Source: Grifola frondosa
Lineage: Eukaryota; Basidiomycota; Agaricomycetes; Polyporales; Grifolaceae
Assembly: GCA_001683735.1 (NCBI GenBank)
Contig: LUGG01000022.1
Coordinates: 682,001-746,000, forward strand
Length of the DNA stretch: 64,000 nt
Direction: 5' to 3'
This document shows, in pieces, positions 1 through 13,292 of this stretch; position 1 is the first letter of the stretch; every line of letters begins with the position of its first letter. Below the pieces are notes generated by a model. It saw only the letters and a program-made list of their open reading frames with translations, searched no databases and was not told where the DNA came from. The position numbers and the translations under genes were made by a program.

Positions 1-1843
1 TCACATACCATGACGATCGCCGTGTGCCTACAGGCAACGAACTCACACGCAGAGTCTTTTCCGTGAGTGTCGTCAGTCATCGTGTTTAGGATGTAGTAGT
101 ATGATGTTCGCCGTGCCTCCGACTCAGCAATGGTCCTCCCACTATAGAGACATGGCTTGAGGTCTCCATGCAAACTTTGCGCGACTTGCATGGAGCATAC
201 GTTCCGGCAAATCATGTCCGGGTATCTACTTGCAGAGCAAGACGCCACTGCCTTGGTACTTCGCCCTAAGCACGACTTCGAAGAAGCCTGTTACGCTGAC
301 ACTGCGTTCGGAGGGCTGTACATCAAAACGCCCAGATGACACATGAATAATCGAATTGAAAGTTCCCTGGAAGGTACTGTTTTACCAATTGTGAATCGAG
401 ATACAGGGCAACGATAGGCAACTGTGAACCTCCAACACCGGCGTGCCTATCATTGATGCGTCAGTACAGACGGTACCGTGCTCATGGTCATCGTTGAAGC
501 CTGGATCATGCCGCGGTTAACCTGCGGCGCTATGTCGGACAATGTCAGAACCCGAGGCGTCTGCAATCTTTGTTTTGATTCAGTTTCAGCAACGTTGTTG
601 CACATCCACGTTGGCATATGTTTGAAGCTGACAAGGTGTAAGGTGCTTTCCAAATAGAGACCGGACAGAGGCAGAAAATCACCACTGTATATTCATGCAA
701 GGGACCCTATATCACTTGTTGGAAAAGGTTTTTGCAACGTGTCTGAAATTTCGCTGAAATTAGTTAGAATATAGGGATGAATTGCAGATAACATACAATG
801 CAACAGTTGCATGAAGTGTACAACTTCAGCTGGCCCATTCTTCCAGCGAAGAAAACAATGTTGCATGAATGGCGGGTATTGTTTGCCCGTCGAATGCACA
901 TGCCTCTCCTCCGTTGCTAGCCCGGCTTGACAGGATCATCGTAGACGCATCAGCAAGCAATAACGACCAAAGTCTTCTCACATGCAACATCGTTCAAGCA
1001 GACGCCCGCGCACTGCTGCGTTTCGGAACATATGAGACGACTGAAAGGCGCTACGGTGTAACTCGGCTTTCCTGCACAACAAAATGTATGCTTTCAAGCG
1101 AGACAACACAAGCATCCAACTGAGCGCACTCACAATCCGCGAACAGGAACCGTACGCTGTCCAACAGCGGCAGCAATATGGTCGTGAAACCGTTACAAGC
1201 TGGCTGGGCCTGCAACAACTGGATCGGACATACGCTAACGTATTACGAGGGGAATCCGAATGACCCGCACGATCTGTAGCTGATTAAGAGATACAACCCC
1301 AGTTGCAATCCGACGATTCGTTAAGGGTTCCACCAATCAAAATGCGTAACGGTTGGTTGTTATTGCCTGCATCTTCCACGGATTTTATCAGCCGGAGGAA
1401 TTTTGCCTGTTGCGTACCGTTGTGAGTAATTTCCGATGGCATCCTTCAGGATCCCCGAGTCCGACGAGATCAAGCGATATTTCGAACTAGCAAATCTCCG
1501 ATGTGCCCATATAGCGTGAGCGTTCATCGAGAAATGCGCATGCGAGTACTCGGATGCAGAAAAGGAGATGTCAATGTCATAGAGAGCATATGCTGCATTG
1601 GCATGAGTGTCACCCCAAAATTTCGACAGCTCACGACAGAGAGATCGAGTAGAAACTGAGACAAAACAACGAAAGAAAAGTATTGAGCGCTATGAAGCGC
1701 TTGTAGGAAATTGAAAGTCCGCATTAAGGCCGTTGGGAGAAGGCAAGCCCCCTGAAGACTCCAACCACGACCTCCCCTCGGCCAAGACCCATGGCACCAG
1801 CACGTACCACAAACCGCGCGCGGTCAACGCGAACAGCTGCAGA
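1..1843. other. No supported gene; left-edge intergenic DNA
   Basis: Only short unrelated open frames occur here on either strand. None shows a recognisable motif or joins to neighbours through plausible splice sites. The last few hundred bases lie just upstream of the Rap1 start and probably hold its promoter and leader. Confidence 0.5.
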
Positions 1844-4485
1844 ATGTCCAAGTTCACAACATCCCACCCGACGTCGTCCAACAACCATCGGTCAAAGATG
1901 ATTTGTTCTTGGACCCATGATGGGCACCCTCTCGCCATCTTCGTGGAGAAAGATGTCGAGAACAGAGATGCCATTGTAGAACTCATAGCAGTAAGTCGCG
2001 TTTAAAGTCGCGTTCTCCGACGTGTTCTCGTAGAGTTTTATAGTCAAATGAACGCCGCGAGAAAGAAACAACAGATCGTCATAATTGTGTCGCACTTTCG
2101 CGCCCACTTTTTTTACTTCGAATAGCGGCTTATTCGGTTGTACTAATATCGCTATGTCTACAGAACATGGTGGTATGGTTTCTCCTGGTTATAGCGGTGT
2201 GCCTTATATACTCGGTATGTATTTGTGCTGGCAATGCCATCTCCTTTTTATCCGCCAACTGCTCCCTAAATCTTCACTGTACACATACTAATATATTGAC
2301 TGTTAATCAGTGGACCCACATAAGGAATCTGGACAAAATCTGTATCGGCAATACATTGGGAAGAAGGGCAAAATCGTGCTGAATGCTAACTGGGTCATAG
2401 AATGTGTCAAAGCTGGTATTCTGCAAACGTATCACAACAACGGGTGCAAAGTGACCGGTAACGAGACGTGCGTCTTTCTCCCAACAAGAACAGCTTCCTT
2501 AGCCTCCTTGTGATCCAGTGTTGTCCCGTAATTCACCCGCCGCCTCCTCCTCAAGCTGGACCATCTACCCAGGACACGCCGCAGACCATTCATGAAGGAT
2601 TGGTCCACCAGATTCAACCTGGTCAGGTCCTTCAACAGCAACCTCCCCATGGCTCTCAAATGGTTGCACCGCAGATGCAAGCTGCGCCGGGTACAATTGT
2701 CTCCCATGCACAATATGCTTTCGCTCACGGTATGTATCCCCCCCAATGGACGTCGCGCCGCGCGCGATACATCCTCCAACTGCTGGACCCCCTCAATCAT
2801 GGCAAGCGCCAATGCCATCGCTCCTCAGCAGACGCATATAGCGCCTCCTCCCCCTCCTCCACCGCAGGCCCACATGATGGCTCGTCATCCTGGCTATCGG
2901 GATGACCAAGCTTGGAATGGCGCATACCATCAACCTCCGCCGCCTGCCCCGGGCATGGTGCCTGGTGCTCCAGCAGAATATGATTACAGGTATCGCGAGA
3001 GCAGAGTAATTGGGTGGTGGACCGAATGATTACTATAATCAACCTGTGAGATTTCTCAGCATATATCGCATATATGTTCACTCTGACTGAGCCATTTTCC
3101 AGTATGATCAGTCCTATACTGAACCCGATACATACATCGAAGAAGCTGGACCATCTAACGCGGAATCATCTACTGCAGAGCACCCACTGAAAAATCACGA
3201 GGACGCAAGCGAAATCGGTCGCAGGTAGGATATCTACGCCATTTTTATTGGACAGTCAGCTGACCGTCTATGATCCATGCAGCCCCAACCTGCGCCTCCT
3301 GCTTCCACTTTAGTTCTTAACCGTCGCAATCCACCAGCACGTTCTCCGCGCCTCCCACCCGAGTCATCAAGAGCACTTACGGTGGTAACCTGTTTACATC
3401 AGATGATGTGCTATATTTGAAGCGGTACATTGATTATTGTCAAGAGCAAGGCTTAGTGTTGAGGTAATCCCTACTTCCCACCTATGGCTTCTTAAGACTT
3501 ATCAGTATCGTTAGTCTGCGTGAGATTTGTGAAAGGATTGCTGTTAAGGTAGGCAGTATTCCATTTTGATGTATACATTCTTAACCACAGATGTCTATCT
3601 AGGCGCCTCATCATACGTGAGTATACCGCAAGACTGCGAAAGCAAGGGCCATTAAGCTGATCATTCGTAGATTCTACTCTTGGCGTCGATATTGCAATAA
3701 GCATCAGATCCGCCTAGGAGGATACACCATGGACGTAGGTGAGAATGGAGAGGATCAAGGACAGCATGACGAACAGGACCAGGTGCAAGGTGACCAGGAT
3801 CAAAGCGTTGTTGCTAGCGCAGGTCCAGGCGCAATCGCCGCAGCTCGTCTCGCAGCTCAGGCCGACGTTGGAAGGGCACGGTCACCGACACCGCCAAGAG
3901 CCCTTTTCAGAAGCACGACGGGAAAAGGGGTTGCTTTCACGGATGAAGACGTTACCTTTCTAGTGCGATTTTTGGAGTACCGAAACCGGACTCAAGATGG
4001 CAAGGTGGACATGGTGGCATTCTGGAAGGATGTCGCGGCCAAGGTATATGAATATCACCATTCCTCAGACTTGATGTTAAAAACCATGATTTCACCTTGA
4101 TAGGCACCACACCATTCTCGCGCGTCATGGATGAAATTCTATCGGAGACACAAACACGAGCTGCATCATACTGAAGGAGATGCACCCCTGCCTCCTGCAC
4201 CGGAGAAGAAGATGCGATATAGCCGGGCGGACGATGTGTTGCTCGCCAACTACTTCTTTAACAAACCTGAAGGGACGTCGGATAAAGTGTTCCAGGCATT
4301 TGGGAGACTTGTGAGTAATTGCTGTCTGAGATACGGAGACATGCACTCATATAGTTTGCCAGAATCCTCATCATCCATGGAAGGGCTGGCAGGAGCATCA
4401 TCGGATACACAAGGTCAAGATTGATCATCTTATCCAGAGGCTCTCCAATGGAGAAAATATTGACGAGGCACCCGAGGAATCATGA
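1844..4485 (+). CDS. RAP1: Rap1-type telomere-binding protein (BRCT + two Myb-like domains)
   Basis: Multi-exon gene. The ATG at 1844 opens a BRCT domain (WTHDGHPLAIFVEKDVENRD) that continues after short introns to the BRCT tryptophan segment NANWVIECVKAG at about 2385-2420. A Gln/Pro-rich linker follows (2.5-3.0 kb). Two Rap1-type Myb-like domains come next, one at 3.35-3.7 kb (SSDDVLYLKRYIDYC-like, ending in a Trp-rich third helix) and one at 3.9-4.2 kb (FTDEDVTFLVRFLEYRNRT, then APHHSRASWMKFYRRH across an intron). A third, shorter repeat is RYSRADDVLLANYFFNKP. In the family these domains bind telomeric DNA or the shelterin partner. The stop is TGA at 4483. Near 2740 and 3000 the best protein reading changes frame without an intron, which suggests small indels. 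Family call strong, exact exons approximate. Confidence 0.8.
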
Positions 4486-4861
4486 CTTGACTGAGACATT
4501 TCGTTGGTTATTTGCTTTCGTTCTCGGACCGGACATACAAGTCGTCTGCATGTCTGCATTTGTTTTCGATGTCGATGTTTTCTTCCTTGTTGAGCGCCCA
4601 ATTGGCAGCGCCCTGGACGTGTATGTCACGCAAAAAATACAAATGAGTTCTTCCGCTTATTCTTCGACCGCCTCCATGGTTTGTTCAGTAATGTAATGAC
4701 AAATATTGTTATATCGTCAACGAGGCACATATATGCGCTGTATACTCAATTGCCGCATTTGTACATTTGATCGTGATCGAGAGTGATTAAGGCACTTAAC
4801 ACGACTTATCGAACACCGTCTCCCAAGTTCACATCATAAGCATCGGTCAAACTGCCGGAAT
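4486..4861. other. Intergenic spacer between RAP1 and the dioxygenase gene
   Basis: No coding signal. It should hold the RAP1 terminator region and the promoter of the next same-strand gene. A run of AT-rich sequence lies around 4690-4760. Confidence 0.4.
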
Positions 4862-6307
4862 ATGACCAAGAGAATATTGGAATATCTTACAGATGAGCAG
4901 GTCACTCAGGTTCGCCACCTATTAACTACGACTTCTATGTGGCAGCAAACGCGCAGTTCATCAGTTCCGCAGGGATGGGTGAGTGGCGACATACAACTTC
5001 ATATGAATCACACGGCTGATTTGAGGAACTCACTTAGCTATCTTCGACTACCCAGCTTTCTCAGCCCAGATGAGACCGAAGCCCTGTTGACTCGTTCGAA
5101 GCAATTGCTGGACAACTTCAGTCTAGAAGAGCATCCCCTCGTAGGCATCACTTGTCCTGCGGCCTTCCGGATGTCTGACTTTCGTGACTAGACCAAATTC
5201 ACGACTGGAGATGATAACCATGTAGGAGACGACTATTTCTTGACATCCGGGGACAAGATTCGTTTCTTTCTCGAGGAAGGAGCTGTGAGTCCGGATGGAA
5301 AATTGAACAGAGACAAGCACAAGGCGGTCAACAAGATCGGTCACGGTTCGTGCTCGTGGGCCTTCCAATATCTCCGCGTGATTTGATGGCATTTTCAGGA
5401 CTTCACGAATTGGATCCAGTCTTTCGTAATGTGACCTTGGAGAATCCCTCGATGAAGGCGGTCGTTCGTGATTTGCAGTTCCATCATGATCCCGTTGGTA
5501 AGATCGATTCCAATACGCTGATACTTAGAGTAATCTCGTCACGGTACACCTTTGCAGCGTTACAGTCAATGGTGATATGCAAGCAACCGCAAATTGGCGG
5601 AGAAGGTATGTTTCATTTATTAGTGTCTACAAATGTTATAACCCAATATATTACAGTCCCGGAGCATAACGATTCGTACGTCCAGTTTTATTTATGACTC
5701 CTCTCAGTGGCAACGATAATGGATCATTCCCTCTGACAGAACCTTCCTCGTGAGTGATGTCCTCGTTAGAACTATTTTTTGTACTAAAACGTCTTCTCTG
5801 TAATGTAGTACACAAACCCGCCTTCTGCCGTTGGCTTCTGGATCGCCCTCGAAAAGTGCACTCCAGAGAACGGCGCACTATCGTTCCTCCCGGGTTCTCA
5901 TCTCACTGCGCCCATCACGAAGCGTTTCATCCGTTTGCCCGAAGGCGGCACCGGCTTCGAGCAGCTCACTCCTCCAGAACAAGCCCCCAAGCAGCCGGAG
6001 GGCAAGTACGTCCTTGAAACGTGCATGCCTGGTAGGTCATTCGCATTTTCCCATTCGGAAAGCCGCATATACTGACTGCTCATGATGTATCTTTAAAGGC
6101 GACATGGTCGTCATTCACGGCAGCGTGCTGCACAAGTCGGAGAGGAACCTCAGCCTCCGCACCCGATTCGCATACACGTTTCACATGATCGAGTCCCCAC
6201 CGTACGCAGTCTACGATGAGAAGAACTGGCTGCAGCCCACCCTTCAAATGCCGTTCTCCCACATTCTCGACGTCCCAAATACGACCGTAGTTCCCGTGGG
6301 TGCTTGA
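4862..6307 (+). CDS. Phytanoyl-CoA dioxygenase (PhyH) family protein
   Basis: Non-heme Fe(II)/2-oxoglutarate oxygenase, expected to hydroxylate acyl-CoA or a related small substrate, by homology to PhyH. The ATG at 4862 begins MTKRILEYLTDEQV. Several exons follow, including FHHDPV near 5490 and the iron-binding HxD in PEHNDSTFLYTNPPSAVGFW across an intron at 5700-5820. Then come ENGALSFLPGSHLTAPITKR, the distal iron histidine in VIHGSVLHKSERNLS (about 6110-6150) and the 2-oxoglutarate arginine in LRTRFAYTFH. The stop is at 6305-6307. The size of about 300 residues fits the family. The gene converges on THI6 with about 100 bp between the stops. The substrate cannot be read from sequence. Confidence 0.85.
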
Positions 6308-6408
6308 TTGGATGAAGCCGATTATCTAGGTGTTCAGTCACTGTGTGCTACTTCTACTATGTATACAAGGATAAGTCTAGCGTGTACCTACGTAGGATCT
6401 GCAGAAAC

Positions 6409-8601
6409 TCAATGTATAACCTCCACTCTCGCCGCGCTCACCATTTTGTCCGGCGTCAAGCCCCCCAATTCGTCGATGAGAGCAGGCAGGAATGTCCCAC
6501 TCCCTTTAACGTCCGCCCGGACAGCTGCGAACTCAGATGCAATTGTGACCGCGAGGACCCTGCAATCAGTGGTCACCAAACTTCGACGAGGGAAAGCAAC
6601 AGAATGGACGTACCCTGCGATAGCGGCAGCAAACATGTCGCCACGCACAAGCCGTGCATCCTCTGGAGCATCAGGTGCTCTCTTGGCAGCTTCCGCCACG
6701 CTCGCTGCTGCACAGAAAATCGCGATGCTCGAGCCAACCATACACCCCGATCCTGTGATCTCGCCGAGCAGGGGGTGTCCGTTAGACAGTTTCACGACAG
6801 TGGTGCCATCGGAAACCCAATCGGTCATGCCGGTCAAGACGACCACACATCCTGGAGAGGTGAGTATTGATTAAGCGAGATCGAAGCATCAGAGCCGGGT
6901 TGACATGTACTCACTTTCCTTTTTGGCGAGGTTACGGACGAACGAAGCGGGATCTGCGAAGCCCTTGCCGACGCTATCCACGCCTTTAGCTTGGACCTGG
7001 AGAATGAGGCGCATAAAGTTATGGACAAATCTACGGATACGATGATATCGCATTTACCTCAAGCGAATTTGCCAGCGCGCCCAGTTCTGCCGCATTCCCC
7101 TTGATGACGGTAGCTTGCCATGTATTCAGCAAATCTGGGAAAGAAGCAGTTTGAACATCACGAGAAAAGGGATGATATTTGGGCCGTAGGCTACTGACAG
7201 TTAGCTGACGATTGGCGGTACTTGGTCGCGCCCACACCGACGGGGTCGAATACGATAGGCTTGCGATTAATATTCGCATTCAAGCCTGTGAAATCATAGG
7301 AGAATTTTGTTTTTGAACAAAACCATTCTGGAACAACTAAGGCAGCATCACACAAACCACAGCAGCAAGCATTCCATCCAAATTTTGGATGGTTCCGAAG
7401 TTTACGAGCAGGGCGCCAATAACTCTGCTAAGGTCTTCCATCTCTTCTGGTGCTGTCGCCATGATGGGAGACGCACCCAATGCAAGCGTGGCATTGGCGG
7501 ACTGGTTCGTTACGACGTTGTTCGTGATCTGAGCCAGAGGGATGGTACCGAGATCATCATATGCTAACTCTCATCGCACTCACTTGATGCACCAGAGGAG
7601 AGAAGTGTCTTATCAAGGGCAATAATACTCCCACACTGGCCTTTACGCTTTCGGGGGTGTACGATGCGGTTGGACCGAGGGAGAAATTATGCGAAGGATT
7701 GGACTTGAATGCTTGCACGATAGCGGCAAGTCTCTGGGCAGCGAGACGCGGATCTGGTGAGGCGACGATATCACTGACAACAGCGACACCATCAAGAGAA
7801 CGACCTGTTGTCGAAACGCAGCCGTGAAGACAATGCAGGACGTTCGTAAATTTGATACCCGCTAGCGAATGCATACATTCAGCTCCGTCTCATTCGACCG
7901 AATATACATTTAAACGTACCAATTGCAACCGCCTTGACATTGGTGCCATCCAAGGCCTTCAGCATCTCCCCCATCCCTCGCACACCCACAATCGGGCTCG
8001 TCACTTTCTTAGTCTGTGTCGTCCACACCGGCCCCACGCCAACATAATCCGCGCCATCCTGCACCGCCTTCCTGACGTGCTCGACCGTGTTGCACGTCAT
8101 GCCGATGATGGAGTTGGGCGGCAGCATGGAACGGGCGACAGCGATGGGCATATCGGTCTGACCGAGGTGCACGCCGTCGGCGCCGATGGCGAGAGCGATG
8201 TCGAGACGGTCATTGATCAAGATGGGCACGTTGTACTTTCGGCATATGGCTTTGGATTGCTGAGCGATTTTGAGGAACTGCAGCGACCGGATCAACAACT
8301 TTCAGTATCGCACGAACTGGAGAACGCACCTCTCCGGTGTCGGTGGTCTTCTCACGAATTTGAACGAGCGACACACCTCCTTGTAAAGACTAGATATAGC
8401 AGGTCGGTGGAAGGAAATTGCAATGAAGAATTGGATTCCTTACCTCCTCGAGGGACTCGAGATAATCCTGAAGATCATTCAGCTTTCAGAGCGCGACTGA
8501 CTGGAGACGCACACGCCAGAACCGACCTTGCCATTAGGAAGGAGATCCCTACCAGTTACAAGGTATAATGAGTAGTCTATAGCTGGTTTCAAGTCTACCA
8601 T
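6409..8601 (-). CDS. THI6: Bifunctional thiamine-phosphate synthase / hydroxyethylthiazole kinase (THI6)
   Basis: The N-terminal half is thiamine-phosphate synthase, starting [20 protein letters not shown] from the ATG at 8601. Its motifs are [20 protein letters not shown] near 8150-8220 and [18 protein letters not shown] near 8030. The C-terminal half is the thiazole kinase: [20 protein letters not shown] near 7480-7560, [12 protein letters not shown] near 7230, and the glycine/cysteine loop [16 protein letters not shown] near 6740. The pair joins the pyrimidine and thiazole halves of thiamine and salvages thiazole; both activities are fused in fungi. About six short introns. An upstream in-frame start at 8703 is not ATG, so 8601 is preferred. 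Length and motif order look complete. Confidence 0.92.
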
Positions 8602-11086
8602 CAGAAGCTGAGAGAGGGAATGCGGCAGAGAGCACTGTGCGGCAAAACTTACAGCGACGGAGCTCGAGTCAGGCGGATGCCACCCAAATGCCACCTTCCC
8701 CACGAGCTTTTCTCTATCATGAATTCAGAACATCACCATGACTGTAATAAAACCATATGCCACTCCCAAGGCCGGGCGTTGACAGAATTATTTGATATGT
8801 AAGTGTACGCGTGCACGGACGTTGCACGGACGGCCGTCGCGTCGCGTCGCGTTCCTCCCTACGCGTCTTCTCAACCTCGAACCTCCTCCTCCTCTACACC
8901 ACAGACGTTTTCATTTATCGCATCAGACCTTTAAATGCAATTTATTTGTGCGTCAAGAGCCCCACAAACGGCCGTGACTCTCGTAACGGCCCATTATAAT
9001 ACCACATAGAGAGTACTATGTTTAGTATTGGAGTGGTAAGTGAAATATCCTGGCCTTCTTCCCAACGCTGACGTCAAACAAATACAATATGACACAATAC
9101 AACGCAGCGACGAGCATTCCCCATCCTCCTACTTGCATCCCTCATCCGATTTTAATATTCCACCTGGCCTTGGAGAATTGGTTCCATTGCGTCCTGTTCC
9201 TATTCATTCCCTTGCAGACCCATTCAAACTTCACGCCGCCTGAGACATGTATCGCGGCAGACTATGCTAGACATCCCAGCGGACTTTTTGCGTTCGCTTC
9301 CGTTAGAGCCTCTTCAGTCCTGACGTTGCAAAGGCACTCTCCAATGCACCAACAGAAATCAAGCTTGCTTTTGAAACCGAGAAGATACGCCTGTTCGACG
9401 AAATGATATTTATTGTGAGTGATATACGTGCTATGAGGTGTGAGTGGCATTTACGGACTTTGACTTGTGCATCGACCTTCATACAGCGATGAATATTTAA
9501 TATTCTACCCTCGCATTCTTTCCGGGTTTACCCCATTTGGTGGTAGGGGTGGAGGCGATGACGCCGGGATGGTCTGAAGACGCGTGCATAACGTCCGTTT
9601 GCCAGCGGGATGTCTCGTAAGTGGCTCCCCTGACACTACTGCAGAGACGATATGCGTCTTCAGACCGTGCAGGGTTTGTGCTTGCATTTTATCGCAAGGC
9701 ATCACATACTCCCACGTCAGATGGCTATTATCAGCGAAGGCGATAGTATGTTACCTTCATGCATTTTCATCTAGTCCGCGAAGTGTCTGTACTGTGGATC
9801 GACTATCCTTCTTCCTGATGATCACTGTTATCAAGTACAGCTGCACTGAATATGGATTATGCGGGTTTCTTGAAGGTCTCTTACGTGCATTAGATTCGTC
9901 AGCTGTGACTATCGGTATAGCGAAGCTTATTTATACAGGCTCGAAGCTTGACCGGTATCCGACCAAGCTTGACCTGCCATCCACCGTCGTGATATTGTCA
10001 TTGCCATTGCAAGAGGACAGCTGCAAATACAAACCATTCTTCAATACTCGTACTCAACAGCATAACGGCAGCAAGCCATTTCGACGGAGAGTTCAAATCA
10101 TTACTTTGGAAACATTGCTGTTCAATGTGATTAAAGATCTGCTAAACTTTGCACGGCGGTGGTATCTGGCGAGTAATATCTCCAAATCGAGCACAACGGC
10201 TACAATTCTCTTCAATGAGATGCGATGCTGGCTAATCGCATTCCATCAGGCTGATATCTATAGACCAGCTACTTCTTCCCATGTAGCAATCCTACCGAAT
10301 GCATACAAGCTGTGTTCAAAACTTCCGAACGGCGACGCCCATTCTTCACGACGACAAGCTCAATAGCACGCGTCGTCTTCCCCGCCACGTCTTGGAGCTT
10401 CCCAGTGACCTGCAGCGCGAATGATTTCTCCGGGGGAGGCTTTCCGTGCCTTATGATCAGCGGTCTCATGGAATCATGTTTGTATGGACAAGGCGCGCTC
10501 TCTACTCCTCAAGCGCTTTCCTGCTGTAGTGATCCCTGCTCACTCACGCTTCTAATAGCCCACATAATGGGGACAAACAATCGCACATGACTGAAACTCG
10601 CAATCGTGCGTTTTTCAGCGATATTCATCCTCAACCTATTGTCCATTCTGTCTTTCGATAGCATGACGACGCTAGGTTAGAGTTCAATATCAGCGTAAGT
10701 CCGCCATGGTTCGTAACTTCGTATGATTGATGTCTTCGTGTATGTACAGCTTTGCTATCTTCACAATGGAATCATCCGTGTACCGCCCTTTCGATATTCC
10801 CTCGCATTCTCTGTTCATGACTTGTGAGCACATCTCACCACAGCCTCGAATGTGATGGAATGGGATTTCCCTGTGATGAGCTATGCCTGATGCTACATAA
10901 GTCGTTTGCTTCCGTGCATTGCATAGTACCCTGTTGATGTAATTGATTGGTGTTGCACTCTAGAATGTGGCTTCCGGGAACATCACAGCGTAGACATGGT
11001 TGATCTTTCCTCTAGCACAGGTATAAGAGCAGGCACTCTCCATTGTCGCTCAAGCATCGACCCGACGTCTTGAACAACCTCACATC
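8602..11086. other. Long gene-poor stretch
   Basis: About 2.5 kb with no gene I can defend. A short minus-strand frame at 10269-10469 (PLIIRHGKPPPEKSFALQ...) reads like real protein but has no recognisable neighbours or start. It may be a relic or one exon of a missed gene. A GTCGC-rich run (about 8825-8850) is simple sequence. The plus-strand frame at 9584-10366 is long but has no domain and starts at a non-ATG codon. The last 100 bp carry the promoter of the DUF6533 gene. Confidence 0.35.
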
Positions 11087-12716
11087 ATGCCATCTACCGT
11101 CAGTGCCGAAGACGCCCAGCAAGCGTGAGTTGCATTTAAGCTAGGATCTCTTTCCTTGCCTAACACCTCCTATCGGACAGCTTCATCTCAGTATGCTGTG
11201 GTGTATCTTTAACTAGTCAGCGATTCATTTATGATCACAAGTTATTTCTAATCTGAATTCCTCGTAGCTCTTCTGGTCTATGAGTATCTGATCACTTTCG
11301 ATCGTGAATTCCAACTTGTGTGGAAGCGTCGATTTTCAGCAGCCACCTTGGTCTTCCTGTCGATAAGATATACTCTGCTTTTGAATTTTATCATCATCAT
11401 TCCGACCATCTATCCATTGACGACAAAGGCATTAGTTCACCCCAATACTGTAGATGGCTTTCACTCATTTATAACCCCCAGAGCTGTTCTGCACTGGGCT
11501 GGATGGTAATGGTTCTCCAGGTTCTCTTCCGCTTTTTTCGGCTGGTACGTGCCCACTGCGCATACGACATTCTTAGTTCTAACAGGCCATGAACCCTCTG
11601 AAGCATTCTCAAGCCTCCGAGCATATGTCTTATCTGGTCGTCGATGGCAAATCGTTCCGTTGATATTCATCTTAGCCATGGTACCATTTGCTGTGCAACT
11701 GGTGAGCCTTTGGAAACGCATTGAACTCGGCATGCGGATGAAGTGCTGCGTGTGCTTCTAGTTTACGAATGTGCGGCAAGTAGCGGTCGTCGCTCCGCCC
11801 CCCATCAATTGCACAACGGTCTATTTGATTTCAGCTGCGCTCGCCAACACGTCAGTAAAATTTAGTGATGTTGCTGTAACTTATCGACTGATTTCAAGTG
11901 TGGTTTAGATGTACGTCATTCCATCGGCCTCTTGCTGTTCGAGTACTGTGAAGTTTGCTCATGCAGCGTCCCCAGTGACATATGTAGCACGCTCAGTAGC
12001 AATCGCGGTGGACATCCTCGTTATTGCACTGACTATACATCAGACCTACCAGACCACACGGATTGCCATGGAAGCCAATCTCCGGACTCCATTGTACTCT
12101 CTGGTCTTGAGGGATGGTGAGCTTCCTCTCCACTCTCAACACGCACGGATCTGATGAATCTCCTCCAGGTACATTATATTTTGCGTAGGTTACTAATAAC
12201 TGAGATAAGTCTGATGCTGATTGAAACCAACTTACTTGGTAGAACTTTGCTGATCATGAACGTCGTCGATATGATATCGATATACTTGGGAGAAACTCAT
12301 GTACGTTTTATCTTCAGGTCCTGCCGATTCTCATTAACGAGCACTCGCGACTCACCCCCAGAACTCGTTCTCGTACCTCAGCGAGTTCATCGACCCGTCA
12401 GTAACTGCGAATAACTGATAAGCATCTTCGCTGTTGCTGATATCCGTCGCGGTACAGCATAACAGCAGTCCTCATATCGCGATTCATGCTCAATCTCCGC
12501 GAGATCGACCCGTCCCGAAGTGGCAGCGAAGATCCAAACGTCCCATCGTTTAGTGTTCACTCGATGCGGTTCGCGACTTTCGTCGAGCCTCTCGGGGCCC
12601 CTCTGGACCATGAGGTTTCGTTCTCTACAACATATTTTAGCTCCTCGGAGGAGCGGGGCATCAACGCGGGAATCGGACACGAGGACGGGCTGGGCGATAA
12701 TGACGAGATGATGTAG
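11087..12716 (+). CDS. DUF6533-type multipass membrane protein
   Basis: The ATG at 11087 gives a short first exon. After an intron comes the family hallmark near 11270-11330, LLVYEYLITFDREFQLVWKR. Hydrophobic helices follow: the segment at 11330-11420, LSGRRWQIVPLIFILAMVP near 11640, AIAVDILVIALTIHQTYQTT near 12000, and LLIMNVVDMISIYL near 12250. The C-terminal tail starts ISRFMLNLREIDPS near 12475 and is acidic and soluble. About seven membrane segments and five to seven introns fit this agaricomycete family, whose function is unknown. It ends at a TAG near 12714. Such genes are abundant in mushroom genomes and no role can be inferred from the neighbours. Confidence 0.75.
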
Positions 12717-13292
12717 GCTAGGCTGGGTCATCCGAAGCTGGGGTGCGTGTTTAATATCTGCTCATCTATATCCAATACCGAATTGGCCACAACGCAGACT
12801 ATGAATTGGACTTGGACAGCATTGGATTCCGGTGCCGATGCCGTAATTTAGAAGCCTGTTACCGCATGCTCACATGTACACTCCTATACAACTCACGCAA
12901 CTGGCCTACGGAGCATTCTGTGGACGGTGAGCTGTAAATTTCGGCTGCGAAGAATGTCGAAAAACTCAATACGAAGCCCGAGGTATATCCCAATTCACGA
13001 ACCATCAGCGTGACGTCGAGGGTGATAATAATTCCACGGCAGATAAATTTAACTGTTCGAAGCATCGGTGACGGTTTACCTCTGGGCTGCGATCCGAAGC
13101 TAGCACGCGAGCCGAGTCGATATCCGTCCCGTTGGCTCAAGTTCACAGAGACCAACAGGTCGTTCATTGCAACTAATAGCTAGACATAAAATCAACTATA
13201 AAGGAATGTGCGGGTCGGCACAAGGCACGCATGCGATTTCGATGAGTAGACAATGAGTAGACGATTCAACGAGCAGACCGCGCCCGATCAAC
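12717..13292. other. Spacer between two convergent membrane-protein genes
   Basis: Holds the 3' flanks of the DUF6533 gene (plus) and the next membrane gene (minus). A minus-strand frame at 12859-13167 has some hydrophobic residues but no motif, so I do not call it. Confidence 0.35.

Noticed and set aside
4862..6307. The dioxygenase as a TET/JBP enzyme linked to KDZ transposons
   Set aside because: Its motifs (FHHDP, EHNDS, LHKSERN) are phytanoyl-CoA dioxygenase type, and it lies 28 kb from the mobile region next to core genes.
9584..10366. Longest plus-strand open frame in the 8.6-11 kb spacer as a gene
   Set aside because: It has a non-ATG start, no domain, a composition typical of a chance frame, and overlaps a more protein-like minus-strand piece.
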